From Lepus europaeus (lineage: Eukaryota; Chordata; Mammalia; Lagomorpha; Leporidae): DNA of 64,000 nt. The translations under genes were made by a program, and so were the position numbers. The DNA is taken from assembly GCF_033115175.1 (NCBI RefSeq), contig NC_084831.1, positions 13,989,138-14,053,137 on the forward strand, written 5' to 3'. This document shows, in pieces, positions 63,597 through 64,000 of this stretch. A model generated the notes under the pieces. The model had not been told where the DNA came from. It did no database searches and saw only the letters and a program-made list of their open reading frames with translations. Numbering within the stretch: position 1 is the stretch's first letter; the number at the start of each line of letters is the position of its first letter.

Positions 63597-64000
63597 CTAA
63601 TAAGAGAAGCAGCCAGAAGCACAAACTCTTTGTTGATTCCAAGAGCCTTTTCCCTCATAGGAAAACAGGCAAGGTGTTGACATTGCCAAGAAGCCATAAA
63701 ACCCGAGCACCAAAAGAGGCCTTAAAAATCCTGGCCATGGCTGGGGGCCCCAAGGAACACCCAGCGGGCTGGGATCAGACCTGGTTCCTTCTCCTACAGC
63801 TGTGCGCTGCCGGGCACTCCACCCCACCCCCACCCCCGCCCCCAGCCCGGGTTTCTCCTTTGCACAATGAGGCCAGTGGTCCCTCCCTTCTCTGATTGCT
63901 CTGGGGCTTGCAGGTGACACACACAGAGCACACGGTGTCACGTCTCGCCCAGCGAGAGGACGCCAGCGCAGCCACCGCAACACGGTGCTGCGGCCCGACC
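63597..64000. other. Unique sequence to the window end
   Basis: C-rich stretch at 63822-63848. No exon of PLA2G2F (the next gene in the human order) is visible. Confidence 0.45.

Noticed and set aside
60300-64000. Possible PLA2G2F or PLA2G2C exons near the right end
   Set aside because: No calcium-loop or CCxxHDxC coding motif is visible on either strand beyond 60284.
1-64000. Prokaryotic or phage-type systems, CRISPR arrays
   Set aside because: The window is plainly mammalian; regular repeats are microsatellites or SINEs, not spaced direct repeats.

Overview
This is a mammalian nuclear window, almost certainly from a rabbit or hare (Lagomorpha, most likely Oryctolagus). Two things show this. 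About 50 copies of a tRNA-derived SINE of roughly 300-340 bp fill the window, in the two diagnostic layouts of the rabbit C repeat (CSINE). The only protein-coding exons that can be supported are spliced exons of two secreted phospholipase A2 genes.

Genes. PLA2G5 lies on the + strand with coding exons at 26736-26775, 28540-28684, 37879-37985 and 38569-38693 (138 aa). PLA2G2D lies on the - strand with coding exons at 60245-60284, 54932-55076, 54405-54514 and 53066-53211 (146 aa). All introns are GT-AG. Both genes share the same intron phases (1, 2, 1) and identical lengths for the first two coding pieces (40 and 145 nt), so they are paralogues by tandem duplication. They are convergent (tail to tail), with about 14.4 kb between the stop codons. 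This order and orientation match the human 1p36 secreted-PLA2 cluster. Both encode small, disulfide-rich, calcium-dependent secreted lipases that hydrolyse the sn-2 acyl chain of phospholipids, with an intact calcium loop and His-Asp catalytic core.

Layout. 1-12 kb: old LINE-1 fragments cut up by CSINEs. 13.4-24.8 kb: GC-richer, SINE-poor DNA with purine-rich low-complexity tracts and a candidate untranslated first exon of PLA2G5 near 22.94 kb. 26.7-38.7 kb: PLA2G5, whose 9.2-kb second intron (between coding exons 2 and 3) holds several CSINEs and an unexplained ORF. 38.7-53.1 kb: intergenic DNA with an L1/SINE chimera (42.8-43.8 kb) and a near-identical 137-bp inverted repeat (44.66 and 46.36 kb). 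53.1-60.3 kb: PLA2G2D, with a clear TATA box at 60343-60348. 60.4-64 kb: more SINEs, a palindromic MITE-like element and simple repeats. No tRNA, rRNA, CRISPR array or prokaryote-like system is present. Nearly all the remaining long open frames are repeat-derived or GC-rich shadows.

The points most worth a second look are the inverted repeat between the two genes, the L1-to-SINE template-switch chimera, the finding that the first canonical poly(A) signal after each stop codon is supplied by a sense-oriented CSINE, a cryptic acceptor with in-frame stop before PLA2G5 coding exon 3, and an apparent relocation of a glycosylation sequon in PLA2G2D.
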